Shown in pieces: positions 44,490-55,455 of a stretch of 64,000 nt of DNA. This stretch comes from Stemphylium vesicarium. Its lineage: Eukaryota > Ascomycota > Dothideomycetes > Pleosporales > Pleosporaceae. The first letter of the stretch is position 1, and the number at the start of each line of letters is the position of its first letter. The notes under the pieces are model-generated. The model was not told the DNA's origin, ran no database searches, and worked only from the letters and a program-made list of their open reading frames with translations. The DNA lies in contig QXCR01000031.1 in assembly GCA_004380135.1 (NCBI GenBank), positions 166,851 through 230,850 on the forward strand. Direction: 5' to 3'. The position numbers were made by a program, and so were the translations under genes.

Positions 44490-45270
44490 GTGGAGACAGT
44501 GAAGTACTTGACCAAGAAGTAAATGTTGAAGAGAGTGAGGGAGGAGATCTTGTAATAGATAATTGTCTATACAGTGCGGGCCTCAAGAACTGGGGAATAC
44601 TGATTCAAGCAGTAACAATGAAACCAGTCAGACTCTATGCCTTTGGTAGGCGCATCAACTCGAGGTGAAGGAGAGCACCTCATGGGCTTGGCGGGGCGCG
44701 ACCGCGCCTAACCACGCACGAATTTGGTCATGGACGTCGTACAGGTGGAAGAGTATGAGCGGAATGGCGCGATAAGGTGGATCAGTCGTGAGAGGCTATC
44801 CTGTTTTGGGAAGTGTTATTGTGAGTGTGCAAACGGAGAGCGCTTTAACGCGGTTGTGTGCGGTCATGTGATTCAGATCGGGGGACCAGCATTGTCAGGA
44901 GAGACCATCGCCCTGTCAGAGAGCAGGAGAGAATTGAAAAGCTGAGGAAGATAGAAGAGAACATGCCCATGCATAGTGCTTCATGTTTGATGTCAACTGC
45001 AGGAGCCGTCTCACCAGATAAGTGAACCAAGTTCAGCCGTATTCACATCTCAGCAAGGGAGTCTTTCTCCACTATAGAAGACGCATATCTCGATATTACA
45101 CCTCTTTTCCATTCTCGTTCCCAACGAAACTGCTTCAAATTTAACTAAAGGCACCCATACCCCCCCACCATCCAATTCCTAATCGCTTTATCCAAATGCA
45201 AGAACGAGAACAAACGCTTAGTCATACAAGTTTATCATGATGCAAAGTTACACACCCACACTCGCTCCAC
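44490..45270. other. Intergenic spacer
   Basis: About 780 bp between the J-domain gene promoter and the 3' end of NUP159. No gene, RNA or repeat was recognised besides the adjoining TG tract. Confidence 0.45.
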
Positions 45271-48200
45271 CTAATTAACCTTTGTACTCTTAACTCCCCG
45301 CTCAATCAACACATCCCGCAACCCCTTCGCAACCTGTTTCCTGCGCCCAGAACTCTCCCTCAGTGTATCAATCTTCTCATCGACGAGATCAGACAGACGA
45401 GCGAGGTGATTAGCATCCGCCGCCGAGGGACTGCCCTCAGGTGTGTAAAAGATGCCGTAGCCCTTGCTGGGCGTAGGCGTGTTCTCAACGTCGGGGGTAA
45501 GCGCGCGACGGTTCAGTTCAGAAAGAGTGAGCTTGTTACGGCCGATGGGCGGTGTGGCGTACGGTGTGTCGGCGATGCTGCGGCGGAGATCGGGTTGGCG
45601 AGATTGGCGTGGTGTGCCGGTGTTGTGGGAGGAGGAGGATGACGGACGGCTGGGCTCGGCGAGACCGATCTTGCGCATCTGGGCTTCGAGGACGAGGATC
45701 TCATTGTTCCTTTGCTCGGCTATGGCGGCAAGGCGCAGGACGGTCTTCTTGACGGCTTCCATCGTGGGCACTGCCCTGGTGCTACCGCTCTGTGCGTTGC
45801 GAGTAGCGAGGCGGGACCGAAGGACGGAAACAGCTTCTTCAGCCTTGTGTAGCGATGTCAACAACTGGGCGTAGTCGTTGCGCAGGCTCTTCTGTCCATC
45901 TGCAAGTTCCTTGGGCAGGGGAGCTTTGCGAAGTGCCTCCGCCTGTTCGGGATCTTTGCGGTTGATAATTTGGCGGCGGATGTCGTTGAGGCGGGTCATC
46001 AGCTTGGCCTTGTCATGGAGAAGACGAGCGAGCTGTGCGAGTTTATCAAACACATCTTGCACTCTGCCAGCGTCAAGCTCTTGTTCCAGCTCCTCCTCAA
46101 GCGACCTCAATGCCGAAATCTCGCACAGCGTGAACTCCTCGAACCACGAACCATGGTCTCCTTGGGAAAGAACATCCTCTAGCATGTTCCGATCGATGCG
46201 GTGATCAGACCGGGGCTCCTGGTGGTATTGCGTGAAGGACTTGATTGACCGTACATTCCAACCAAGTGCGTCTACCATGCCGTTGATGTCCTTGTATATC
46301 ATCTCGATTTGAGCAGCGTGGCCAGTCTTGCTTGGGGATTTACTACCAGTGTAGTTCTGGTAAGCAACAAACTCCTCAAGATTCCGGCTAGGTTCAATAG
46401 GCTGAGCAAGCTGGGCGCGCATCCTCTCATCCTCTTCGTCTTCAAGATCAGAGAACTGTGGCTGTGGTGTCGGAGGCTTGGATGCCTGGATGGAAGAGCT
46501 CAATGAAGCGCCAGGCGCGACTAGAGGCTCACGTCGGAACAGAGACGCTGAACTAGAGCGCATCGGACTTGGCGAGCGAAGGTTCTGGCCGCGATTCCCA
46601 GGAGGTGGGAAGCTCGGTTTAGCAGATTGGGATGAAGTAGGCCTGCTACCAAAGGGAGCTCTAGCCGTTTGCTGTCCGAACAACGAAGAGCCTCCGAACG
46701 ATGGTTGGCCATTAGCAGGTTTGGAAGGCTGGCCGAACAAAGGCTGGGCTGGTGATGCGCTTCGCCCGGGTTGAGAAGTTTCCCCGGACTTCATGGCAGG
46801 GGGTGTTGGCGCAGGGGGGAAGAAGCTTGATTGATTACCGAGCTTTGAAGCGTGGGACTTGACGGCATTTGGTGGGTAAGTATCATCAGGCTCTTCATCG
46901 TCCTCATCGTCCTCTTCGTCCTCTTCCTCAGAGAAGTCTTCATGGTCGTCTTCCTCGTTGTCAATGGGAGATGCCTCGACCGAAGAGCTGGGAGCTTCGA
47001 CTTCGACACCGGGACTACCGGCAAGAGGGGGCAAATCGTCGCCATTCGACTGGGGCAGCTTTGTGTTGATGAAATCGGGTGGCAGTGGCGCATCCTCTGT
47101 CTTTGATGGCTGTGACTTTGTGAAATCTGGCGGAAGAGGAGCGTCGTCTGCGGGGGTAGCCGGTTCCTGTACGGGAGGTGCTGCTTTGGGGGTGGCACTT
47201 CCCTTGGCGGGCGTGTCACTAGGGAACAGCTTCTGCTTCGGTGGTGATGCTGGTGTGGTAGAGACGTATTGTGGGACCTCACTCGATGGTGTAGCGGGGG
47301 GCTTCATGTCAGTCTTTCCAAGCGTGCTGGCAAAGTCACTGCCGAAGAAACTGCCATTAGTGGGCGCAGCGGGCTTCGCAGGGTCGTCTTTCGCAGTACC
47401 ATCACTGGAGAATGTGGTGCCAAGCTTGAATCCTCCGGCGAGGCCAAACAAGCCTTGTGATGCAGGTGCCTGTGGCGTCGGTGTAGCCTCGTCCCTCTTT
47501 CGCTCGTTTGTTCCGTTGGTATCGCTCATATCAGATGACTTGGACTCAAAGGACGAGGTGTTGAAAGAAGACTTGTCCTGCTGTCCGAAGATCCCACTGC
47601 TTTGTTGCGCAGGGGTGTTCCCAAATGAAGGCAGCGACGACCCGGTGTTAGAGCCCACGGTGACTGTCGAGCCGAAGCTAGGCTCACTCTTGAGGTTGGC
47701 AAATCCAGACTTTTGCTGTCCAAGTGCTGCGAATCCTGACGACCCCGACTGCGTTCCGAATCCTGACGAACCCGACTGTGCCCCGAACGCTGAACCTGGC
47801 TGAGCGGAACCGGTGCTACCAAAGCTTGAAAAGGAAGACGAGCCACCGTTTTGCCCAAACTTGGCGAATCCGGAAGAACCTCCAGAAGCCGAGGAGAAAG
47901 GGTTAGCCTTGGCATCGGAGTTTTGAGCAGGCGCACCCCACGGAGACGACTTGTTGCCCATTCCGCCCATTGCGCCAAATCCAGACCCACCAGCAGCGCC
48001 AACTGCAGAAGGCGCGCCAAAGGCTGGCTTTACAGAAGCACCTGGTGCGGACGGCGCACCGAACGCAGGCGGCGGAGCTTTACTAATTGAAGAGGGGGCA
48101 CCAAACGCAGGCGGTGGGGCCTTGCCAATCGAAGAGGCGGCACCAAACGCCGGTTGTGCAGGCTTGCCAAAGGAAGGCGCAGGCAGGCTTGAAGGGGGAG

Positions 48201-49904
48201 GTCCAAATCCAGGAGTCCCGAAGCCTGGGGGTGTAGGTCTCATCATAGCAGGGGATGGCGAATTGTGTCCAGCGTTGCCAAAGTGAGGAATGGCAGAAGT
48301 GCCAGGTGTAGAATTGGCCCTGCCAAAGGTGCTCGAAGACGGTGTACTGGGCTGGCCAAATGGTGTGGAAGTAGCAATGGGGAGTTTCGAGGCAGGAGTG
48401 GAAGCCCTGGGAGTTGAAGAAGACTCTAATTGGGTGGACTCGCTCTTGAAGATGAGGCCTGGATAGCGCTCACCGGCTTCAATTGATCGGTTCCAGACTA
48501 CCCACCACGCTGCAAGGAGACCCTCGTGAGTAAGAGCCATGTAGGCGGGCAATGGCCATGGGGCTTCGTTGATTTCCTCCAGAGCGGGTATTGGGCGTAG
48601 GATCTTTTCTTTACTGGAAAGATCGAGTGCCTCGCCTACGAAGACGCTGTCCAGTTCCTCGTCCCCGTACGCTGTTCGCGGTACAGAGGCCTTTTTCCCA
48701 TCGTCAATGTTTACCATCATAAGCTCGTTGCAGGTTTGTTGATCGGGAGAGATCTTGTTGCTTGTAGAGGCGAGAATCGCAATCGAGTCGGCGTGCGAGG
48801 AGGTAATGAGAAGCATATCTTCGAGATCAGGCTTCCAGTGTCGAAGGCGGGTGGATGAAAAGCGCGCAGGGAGGGCTCGTCGTGGCGGTTCGATGGCCTC
48901 GGGAAGGGGATCCAGCGGGAAAGCGTGATACGTAAAAGATCCCCAGCCCTTGGCAGATTTGATGACGCTGAACTTCTTGGGGTCTGGATACTCCTGGTCC
49001 TGCTCCTTGAGAGAGTAGACGGCGAGGAATTCTTCAGTGTTGAGCCAGGCCACGCCCGTCACTTCATAGGTCTCGTCGACGTCTGGGGCCCGAGGAATAA
49101 CACCCTTGAGTTCTCCAGAGGTCATGTGTATGGCGCAGGTACCGTCGGTGGATCCAGAAACTACAGCTTTTCCGCGGGTGCTCCAGGCAGCGCAGTTGAC
49201 TCCATGTTCGCGAATCGTCTTCTTCGCGCCATCAGCCACATTGCATATCTGAAGCTTTCCGGAATCCAGGACAATGGCAAAGTATTGCTCGTATTCGGGG
49301 GCCGGGTTCGGGAGTAGGGCGCGGACAGGCGCGTCTGTTGCTACGTCGTGCTCCGCCTTCTTCTTTCCTTTGCTGACTACATCGGCGACGTTGAATATCG
49401 AAAAAGAGCCCTTTTCCTCAGTAGCGACGACGAGGAAATCTCCATCGGCGGAAAAGGCAACATGGCGCAGGTTCTCGGTGGGGATGGTCACGTCCGGCGT
49501 AAAGTCTGTCACCACGTCCACGTCGCGCTCCTCCAGTCGCGGGTCTTCGGGGTTGTCGATGTCGTCGGCCGTGGTCTTGCTCTGGAAGGCTTTGCGCACC
49601 GTGTCGGTAGATGCGATGACGAGGATGTTGGGGCCAGCGGCGGCTAGGAGGCCGGGCTTGGATGCGACGGAGAGCAGATTCGCCGAGGCGGGAGGGAGGT
49701 TATCGAGGGGCCACGGTCCGGGGAGGATCTTGACCTTCTTGGGGCCTTGCTTTCCGTTGTTCAGGACTTTGAAGCCTAGGTGCTGGATACGCCGTCAGTA
49801 ACGAAAGTCGACTTCGCGGGTTTGCACCCAGCCATAGGTACCTCAGTTTCCACCTCGGGCACCTCAGCCCCAATCTCAACAGCCGGCGCATGGCTCTTTG
49901 ACAT
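45271..49904 (-). CDS. NUP159: Nuclear pore protein Nup159 (Nup214 homolog)
   Basis: A 63-nt first exon (49842-49904) joins the 4.5-kb second exon (45271-49782) across a 59-nt intron (GTACCT, CTGAC branch, TCCAG), giving 1524 aa. Residues ~20-440 are a beta-propeller (LGFKVLNNG, then LRHVAFSADGDFLVVA), the docking site for the mRNA-export helicase Dbp5 in the family. Residues ~460-830 are rich in FG, GFG and FGAPS units, the transport-receptor binding part. Within them is a tandem duplication of a KAPPPAFGA unit (bases ~48050-48165). Around bases 46880-46960 lies a long Asp/Glu run. The C-terminal ~400 residues, with LEEELEQELDAG and further heptads, form the coiled-coil that anchors the protein to the Nup82 complex on the cytoplasmic face. 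It is divergent to PUP1. Confidence 0.92.
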
Positions 49905-50431
49905 TCTGCAAGATTTGCAGGCCGAACAGGTTCTGGCGCGTAGTAAACTCGGCTTGGTGTCGCGCGTCGGAGTTCTCAGCTTATTCATAAATGCATCGGA
50001 GATCTAGCGCGAATGCGCGTGCACGGGCTAGGTGGATGTTTTGGGTGGGTGAAATAATTAGTCCTCTACAGAGCTAGATCGGGACCAGGACGAGGTTGGG
50101 GGGCAGAATTTGTTCAACGGAAAAAGCGGTGATGCAGAAAGGAGTGCCTGGCGCAGCGACAATCATGCAGATGCAGCCATTAGCTCCAACTCTTCCGTCA
50201 GACGCGCGCTTTGTTGTCTAGGAAAAGTCGGGGTTAGCATGCGGTGGATCACCGCGCGCGCCAAGAAGGGCAGCCCAGGTCCAAGCTCCACCTAGGCAAG
50301 CACCATCATCAGCTATCTACGCAACCTCATTGCCGCCGACCGTATAGAGGAAGGGAAGAGTCACGGGAAAGCCTCAACACCAGACCAGCCAAGCCTGACG
50401 CATACCAAACAATCCCTTCTCCTTGTTACTC

Positions 50432-50468
<37 letters not shown>

Positions 50469-50475
50469 ACACACC
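49905..50475. promoter_or_regulatory. Bidirectional promoter region NUP159 / PUP1
   Basis: The 571 bp between the two start codons must serve both housekeeping genes. No TATA box is evident. The PUP1-proximal end contains the CA microsatellite at 50436-50466. No known proteasome-gene activator site was recognised. Confidence 0.55.
50436..50466 (+). repeat. (CA)15 microsatellite in the PUP1 leader
   Basis: A 31-nt perfect CA tract ending 9 nt before the PUP1 ATG, therefore almost certainly inside the 5' UTR. Confidence 0.95.
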
Positions 50476-51370
50476 ATGGGCGGCTTCGACTTCTCCAACC
50501 ACAACCGCAATGCGGCCCTCCACGCCCAGGGTGTCCCGCTACCAAAGGCGACGAGCACAGGAACCACCATTGTAGGCTGTCTCTTTGACGGCGGCGTGGT
50601 GATTGCCGCCGACACTCGAGCAACCAGCGGGCCCATAGTAGCAGACAAGGTACCTAATTGCCCGCCAAAACCCGCGGTACACGCCCACCACTACCACCAC
50701 TAACACACCATAGAACTGCGAGAAACTTCACTTCATCGCCCCCCAAATCTGGTGCGCGGGTGCTGGTACCGCCGCCGACACCGAGTTCACCACGGCCATC
50801 ATCTCCTCGAATCTCGAACTGCACTCGCTCTCGACCGGTCGCAAGCCCCGCGTTGTAACGTGCATGACGATGCTGAAGCAGCACCTATTCCGGCACCAAG
50901 GCCACATTGGCGCCTACCTCGTCGTAGCCGGCGTCGACCCCACGGGCGCCCACCTCTTCACCGTACACGCCCACGGCTCCACGGACAAGCTGCCATACGT
51001 GACCATGGGCTCCGGATCCCTCGCCGCCATGTCCGTCTTCGAGACGCAGTGGAAAGCTGACCTATCGCGCGACGAAGCCGTCAGTCTATGCGCCAACGCC
51101 ATCGAGGCTGGTATCTGGAACGATTTGGGTTCTGGTAGCAACGTCGATGTTGCCGTCATCACAGAGGAGAAGACGACGCTCATGCGCAACTACAAGACGC
51201 CAAACACCAGGCAGCCCAAGCAGCGCAACTACCGCTTCGCCCGCGGTACGACTGCCGTGCTCAACGAGAAGATTATCACAAAGGAGGAGATTAGCAAGTA
51301 TGTTACCGTGCATGAGCTCAATGATGGCGATGTCGCGGCTACGGCCGAGACCATGGACGTAGACTCATAG
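50476..51370 (+). CDS. PUP1: 20S proteasome subunit beta 2 (trypsin-like activity)
   Basis: Two exons (50476-50649, 50714-51370; 64-nt intron GTACCT-ATAG) encode 276 aa. A 29-residue propeptide ends at G with the mature N-terminal threonine in GTTIVG (Thr 30). Counting from it, the catalytic Asp 17 (AADTR) and Lys 33 (NCEKLHF) are in place, and the intron falls between them. The SGSLAAM block of the C-terminal half and the long C-terminal arm (starting NYKTPNTRQPKQRNY), which embraces beta 3 in the family, are present. The subunit self-processes during assembly and cleaves after basic residues. The gene is essential in yeast. The last residues (ATAETMDVDS) are acidic. It is divergent to NUP159 and convergent with ARP4. 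Confidence 0.97.
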
Positions 51371-51622
51371 AGAGAGTAGGGTGATGTCATGGCGTTACGA
51401 AAACATGAGAAACATGTATTATACACCGATACGGGGTTGATAGATGGTTCAACCTCGACGGATAGCTAAACGGCAAATATGATCATGACCAACAAACAAA
51501 TTCGTCTTTGCACGTGAAAATGGAAGATATTCAAAAAAACATTCGGGACCTACATTTATGCTACAAACCCTCATCAAAGACCAACGCCCATCAAGCATCC
51601 CGAGAAGACGCATGTACACCCC

Positions 51623-53087
51623 CTAACGACACCTCTTCTCCACAATACCCGCACCATGCTCCTCATACTCCTTTTTCGAAATCCACAACTGATGGAAACT
51701 CCCCAAACTAGCCAATATACTGCCCCCAATCCACGCCGCATACTTGCGCTCGACCACACTACCAGGCGCAATAAGCTTATTGCGCGTCGACGGGTAAATA
51801 GAGTTGATCTCGTAATTCAGACGCTCGTTGAACTTGTACAGCAGTGTGCTTCCACCCGTGACAACAATATTAGACAGCAGTAGGGGCCGCTGATCGGCGT
51901 CGACTTGCTGGACAGCAGCCTGGACGAGGCGGGGGATAGTTTGTTCTGGTTTGGGTGGGTTAGGGAAAGCGGCAGTGTCGTGGGAGGGCAGGGCGGCAGA
52001 AGCGTCGAAGAGGCCCTCTGCGGCGCGGAAACGGTCGATGCTGAAGACTTGGTTCCAGCCGTCTGGCATTTCAAAGGGGCGGCCGGGCATGCTCTTCGCC
52101 ATTTCTTCGTTTGTGGCGAAGCGGCCGGGGCCGGGCCAGACTTCTACGACGGATTCCTTGAAGGAAGTGAGAATGCGCTCTTCTTCGTTGAGGCGGAACG
52201 AGTCGGTGGGTGGCGTGGGGAAGGTTTTGTAGGTTGCTTGGGCGGGCTGGCCGGCGTCGACGGGCGTCTTGGTCTTGACCATGTAGTGCGGTGTGAGCGG
52301 GACTTCTGGCTGCGACTGCTTGAACGAGGTGCGGATCTGGTCTGAGACAAAGTTTCCGGCGAGCGGCGACTTTTGCACGCCCTTTCGTAGCACCATGCCG
52401 TCGAGCACAGGCGTGACGGATGTGTGTGAGGCGCCCACGTCGATGATGATACCCGATGCCTTGCCTGATGCAAAGGCCGCCAGCACGCCCGTCTTCTGGA
52501 GGAAGAAAGCTGGGGTGCCCCATTCCTCCATGGCAATCTCAATGTACTTTTCCCGTGCTTTTGCGCTGTTCCACCCGGGTTCTGTCACGAGTAGTGGACT
52601 GTCTTCCAGAGGCTTCTCGTTGTTCTCCAGCGCTTCCATGTCCACGTCCATGGCCTCGCCGTTCCCATTCGCGTCGTTGCCGTCGTTTAGCCCATTCTTC
52701 TTGGGGTCCGTCGGTTTCGCGCCCGTGAGTCGGCTCGTTATCGCATGCTCCCATAGCTTTGTCGCAGTATCCCAGTCCTCTACTATGCCATCTGAGCCCC
52801 AGTAGTTCTTGATCTCCAGGCCTCCAACCGGAGCGTGTATCGCGTTCTCGCCAAAGAGGCGCTCGCCTGACGACGTCTGGCCATAGAAAGAAGGGCATAC
52901 CGACTTGGGGACGTCTTCACCGGCGAAGCCTGCGCGTACGGTCGAGTAGCCAGGATCGAGGACAATCGCAGAGACCTCATCTACAAGATATTGTTAGCAG
53001 GCGTGCGCTCTGAAGCTTCGGGGGAGCGCAGCTACCTCCGGCATACTCTCCCGCAGCTGGTGCGGTCGACGAATTGGGAATGTTCAT
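51623..53087 (-). CDS. ARP4: Actin-related protein 4 (chromatin remodelling/NuA4 subunit)
   Basis: Two exons (53036-53087, 51623-52980; 55-nt intron GTAGCT-TTGTAG) encode 469 aa. The actin fold begins AGDEVSAIVLDPGYSTVRAG with phosphate loop 1 and continues with VPSFYG-like CPSFYGQ. The second phosphate loop is IIIDVGASHTSV, the adenosine motif VTGGSTLLYKF, and the C-terminus is YAAWIGGSILASLGSF with the actin-like ISKKEYEEHG end. A polar insert (residues ~105-135, Asn/Asp/Gly-rich) and further inserts near residue 260 separate it from actin and match Arp4. In yeast Arp4 is a shared subunit of NuA4, SWR1 and INO80 and is nuclear and essential. Its start codon lies 298 bp from that of GUP1 on the other strand. 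Confidence 0.95.
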
Positions 53088-53385
53088 CGCGCGCGACTAT
53101 CGCAGGCGCCAATCTACTCGACAGTGAATTGATACTTTTTATATGATTGATTGACGCGTGAAACGAAATCTCCGAGGCTACTGGCGGTGGCGTTGTCGTG
53201 GGGCTGGTGTTGGTGTTGAAGGGAAGCTGTCTTGCGACGCGAACTCCAAAAGTTGAGGTTGCGGACCTGTCCTCCACCACCGCACCTGCTCCTCGCGCAG
53301 CCGCCCCCGCATAACCCCAGTCAAACACTCGCAGGGCCGCTTTTTTGCAAGTCTGGAACATGAAGAGATAGAATTGGTTGAAACC
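53088..53385. promoter_or_regulatory. Compact bidirectional promoter ARP4 / GUP1
   Basis: Only 298 bp separate the two divergent start codons. The centre carries a TTTTTATATGATTG segment near 53137-53150, which could serve as a TATA element for ARP4 (about 50 bp upstream of its ATG). No other element was recognised. Confidence 0.5.
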
Positions 53386-55455
53386 ATGGCGCTCAAATTC
53401 ATACGCCAGCTGTACTCGCTCGATACCCTCGATACCCGCTTCATTGTACCGGCCACGGCACCCCCGAAGGAGGCGCTCGAGGAGGCCAAACTAGACCCTG
53501 TCGGCCCATTGCCCGTGAAAGATGGACGAGACGGCAATAAACGTGGAGAGAGCAATGTAGAACCGTCACGATGGAACACGCCCGAGTTCTATTTTTACTA
53601 CGTGGTCATTCTAGCAAGCGTGTTCTTCATGTTCAAGTCCGTCCTCGATGTATCTCAAGGTTTGCAGAGCACTCCCCTGCTCAATGGCTTTTGTATTGAT
53701 CTCTATACATAGAATCTCATCCAAATTACCCAAAATTTGCGCATTTACTCTCCGACGGCTGGATACCTGGGCGGAAAGTGGTATGTTGTCTTGTAACCTT
53801 TCACATGCAATTGACTAACGACTTCCCAGGACAACACCGACGCTCAATATGGCGGCTTCCGCCAAAACATACCGTATCTGTTCATTGTAGTCTTGCTCCA
53901 TCCCGTCCTGCGCAAAGCATATGATTCTTTCTGGCGAGCGGACACATACACGCAAGTCCGTCCGTCAGCTCGTAATGGCCTTACCATGGGCCTGACACCG
54001 TCCGCCGCCGCCGACGCGCGCATGAACCAGCGCATCTCGTTCGACGTGGGCTTCGCCGCCATTTTCCTCGCTGCTCTCCACGGATTCTCAGCATTCAAGA
54101 TCCTCGCTATCCTGTACATCAACTACAGCATCGGCACGAAGCTTCCGCGGCAATACATTCCAGCCGCAACATGGATCTTCAACGTCGGCACACTATTCGC
54201 AAACGAGTTCAGCACCGGCTACCAATACGCGACCATCTTCGGCGCATTGCAGCCATCTTCGGTCTCTGAAAAGGGCTCGTCAACCCCCAACTTCGGCCAC
54301 ACACTCGACAGCTACGGCGGGCTAATCCCGCGCTGGGAAGTCCTCTTCAACTTCACCATCCTGCGCCTCATCAGCTTCAACCTCGACTACTACTGGTCGC
54401 TCGCCTCACCCACCAGTAGCCCCCTCGAAGTAAGCATACCCCCTGATCCTCACCCCCCGTTCGATATAGCTAAATAACAACCCAAGAAGAAGCAACTAGA
54501 CGCGTCCAACCTCTCGGAGCGCGACCGTGTCTCCATTCCCGCCGCACCAACCGCCTACACATTCCGCAACTTCTTCGCCTACGCCACCTACTCCCCGCTC
54601 TACCTCGCCGGCCCCATCGTCACCTTCAACGACTACATATCGCAATGCCGGCACCGCCCCCACAGCATCAGCACAAAGCGCACAACCCTCTACCTCATCC
54701 GCTTCCTGATCGTGCTGCTCACCATGGAAGTAATGATCCACTACATGTACATGGTAGCCATATTCCACGAAAAACCCGATTGGACTGCATACACGCCCTC
54801 GCAGCTCAGCATGCTCGGCTTCTTCAACCTAAAACACATCTGGCTTAAACTGCTGATACCATGGCGCTTCTTCCGCCTCTGGGCCCTGCTCGATGGCGTG
54901 GATCCCCCGGAGAACATGGTCAGGTGCATGTCTGATAATTACAGCGTTATGCACTTTTGGCGCGGGTGGCATCGCAGCTTCAACAAGTGGAGTTTGCGCT
55001 ATCTTTACATTCCGCTGGGGGGTAGTAAGGGCGAGGGGCTGGCGGGTAAGGCACGCTCTGTGGGTAATTACCTCGCTGTGTTTACGTTTATTGCTGTTTG
55101 GCATGATATTCAGCTTAGACTGCTTATGTGGGGGTGGTTGGTTACGCTGTTTGTTCTTCCGGAGATTATCGCAGGTTATGTGTTTCCGGCAAGGAAGTGG
55201 AGGAATAGCCCGGATGCATACCGTTGGCTCTGTGGCGTTGGCGCTGTGGCTGAGATTCTCATGCTTATGACCGCGAATCTTGTCGGCTTTGCGCTGGGCG
55301 TTGATGGACTGAAGGACTTGGTGAGGGGTATTGTAGGCAGTTGGAGTGGTTGGTCGTTTTTGGCAACGGCTTGCTTTGCGCTGTTTACGGGTGTGCAGTT
55401 TATGTTTGAGTGGCGTGAAAGCGAGAAGAGGAGGGGGATAAAGATGAAGTGTTAG
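53386..55455 (+). CDS. GUP1: Membrane-bound O-acyltransferase Gup1
   Basis: Four exons (53386-53659, 53713-53780, 53830-54429, 54487-55455) encode 636 aa; introns are 53, 49 and 57 nt. Exon 2 is only 68 nt and carries SHPNYPKFAHLL and DGWIPGRK, a conserved lumenal block of the family. About ten membrane helices follow. The MBOAT signature is present: NYSVMHFWRGWHRSFNKW, followed by the second conserved histidine in FIAVWHDIQ. In yeast Gup1 remodels GPI anchors in the endoplasmic reticulum by adding a very-long-chain acyl group to lyso-GPI proteins; it was first described through glycerol uptake. The start at 53386 gives the normal N-terminus (MALKFIRQLYSLDTLDTR). It shares a 298-bp promoter region with ARP4. 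Confidence 0.95.

Noticed and set aside
46958..47803. 281-codon plus-strand open frame
   Set aside because: It is the antisense shadow of the low-complexity FG and acidic regions of NUP159 and has no family resemblance.
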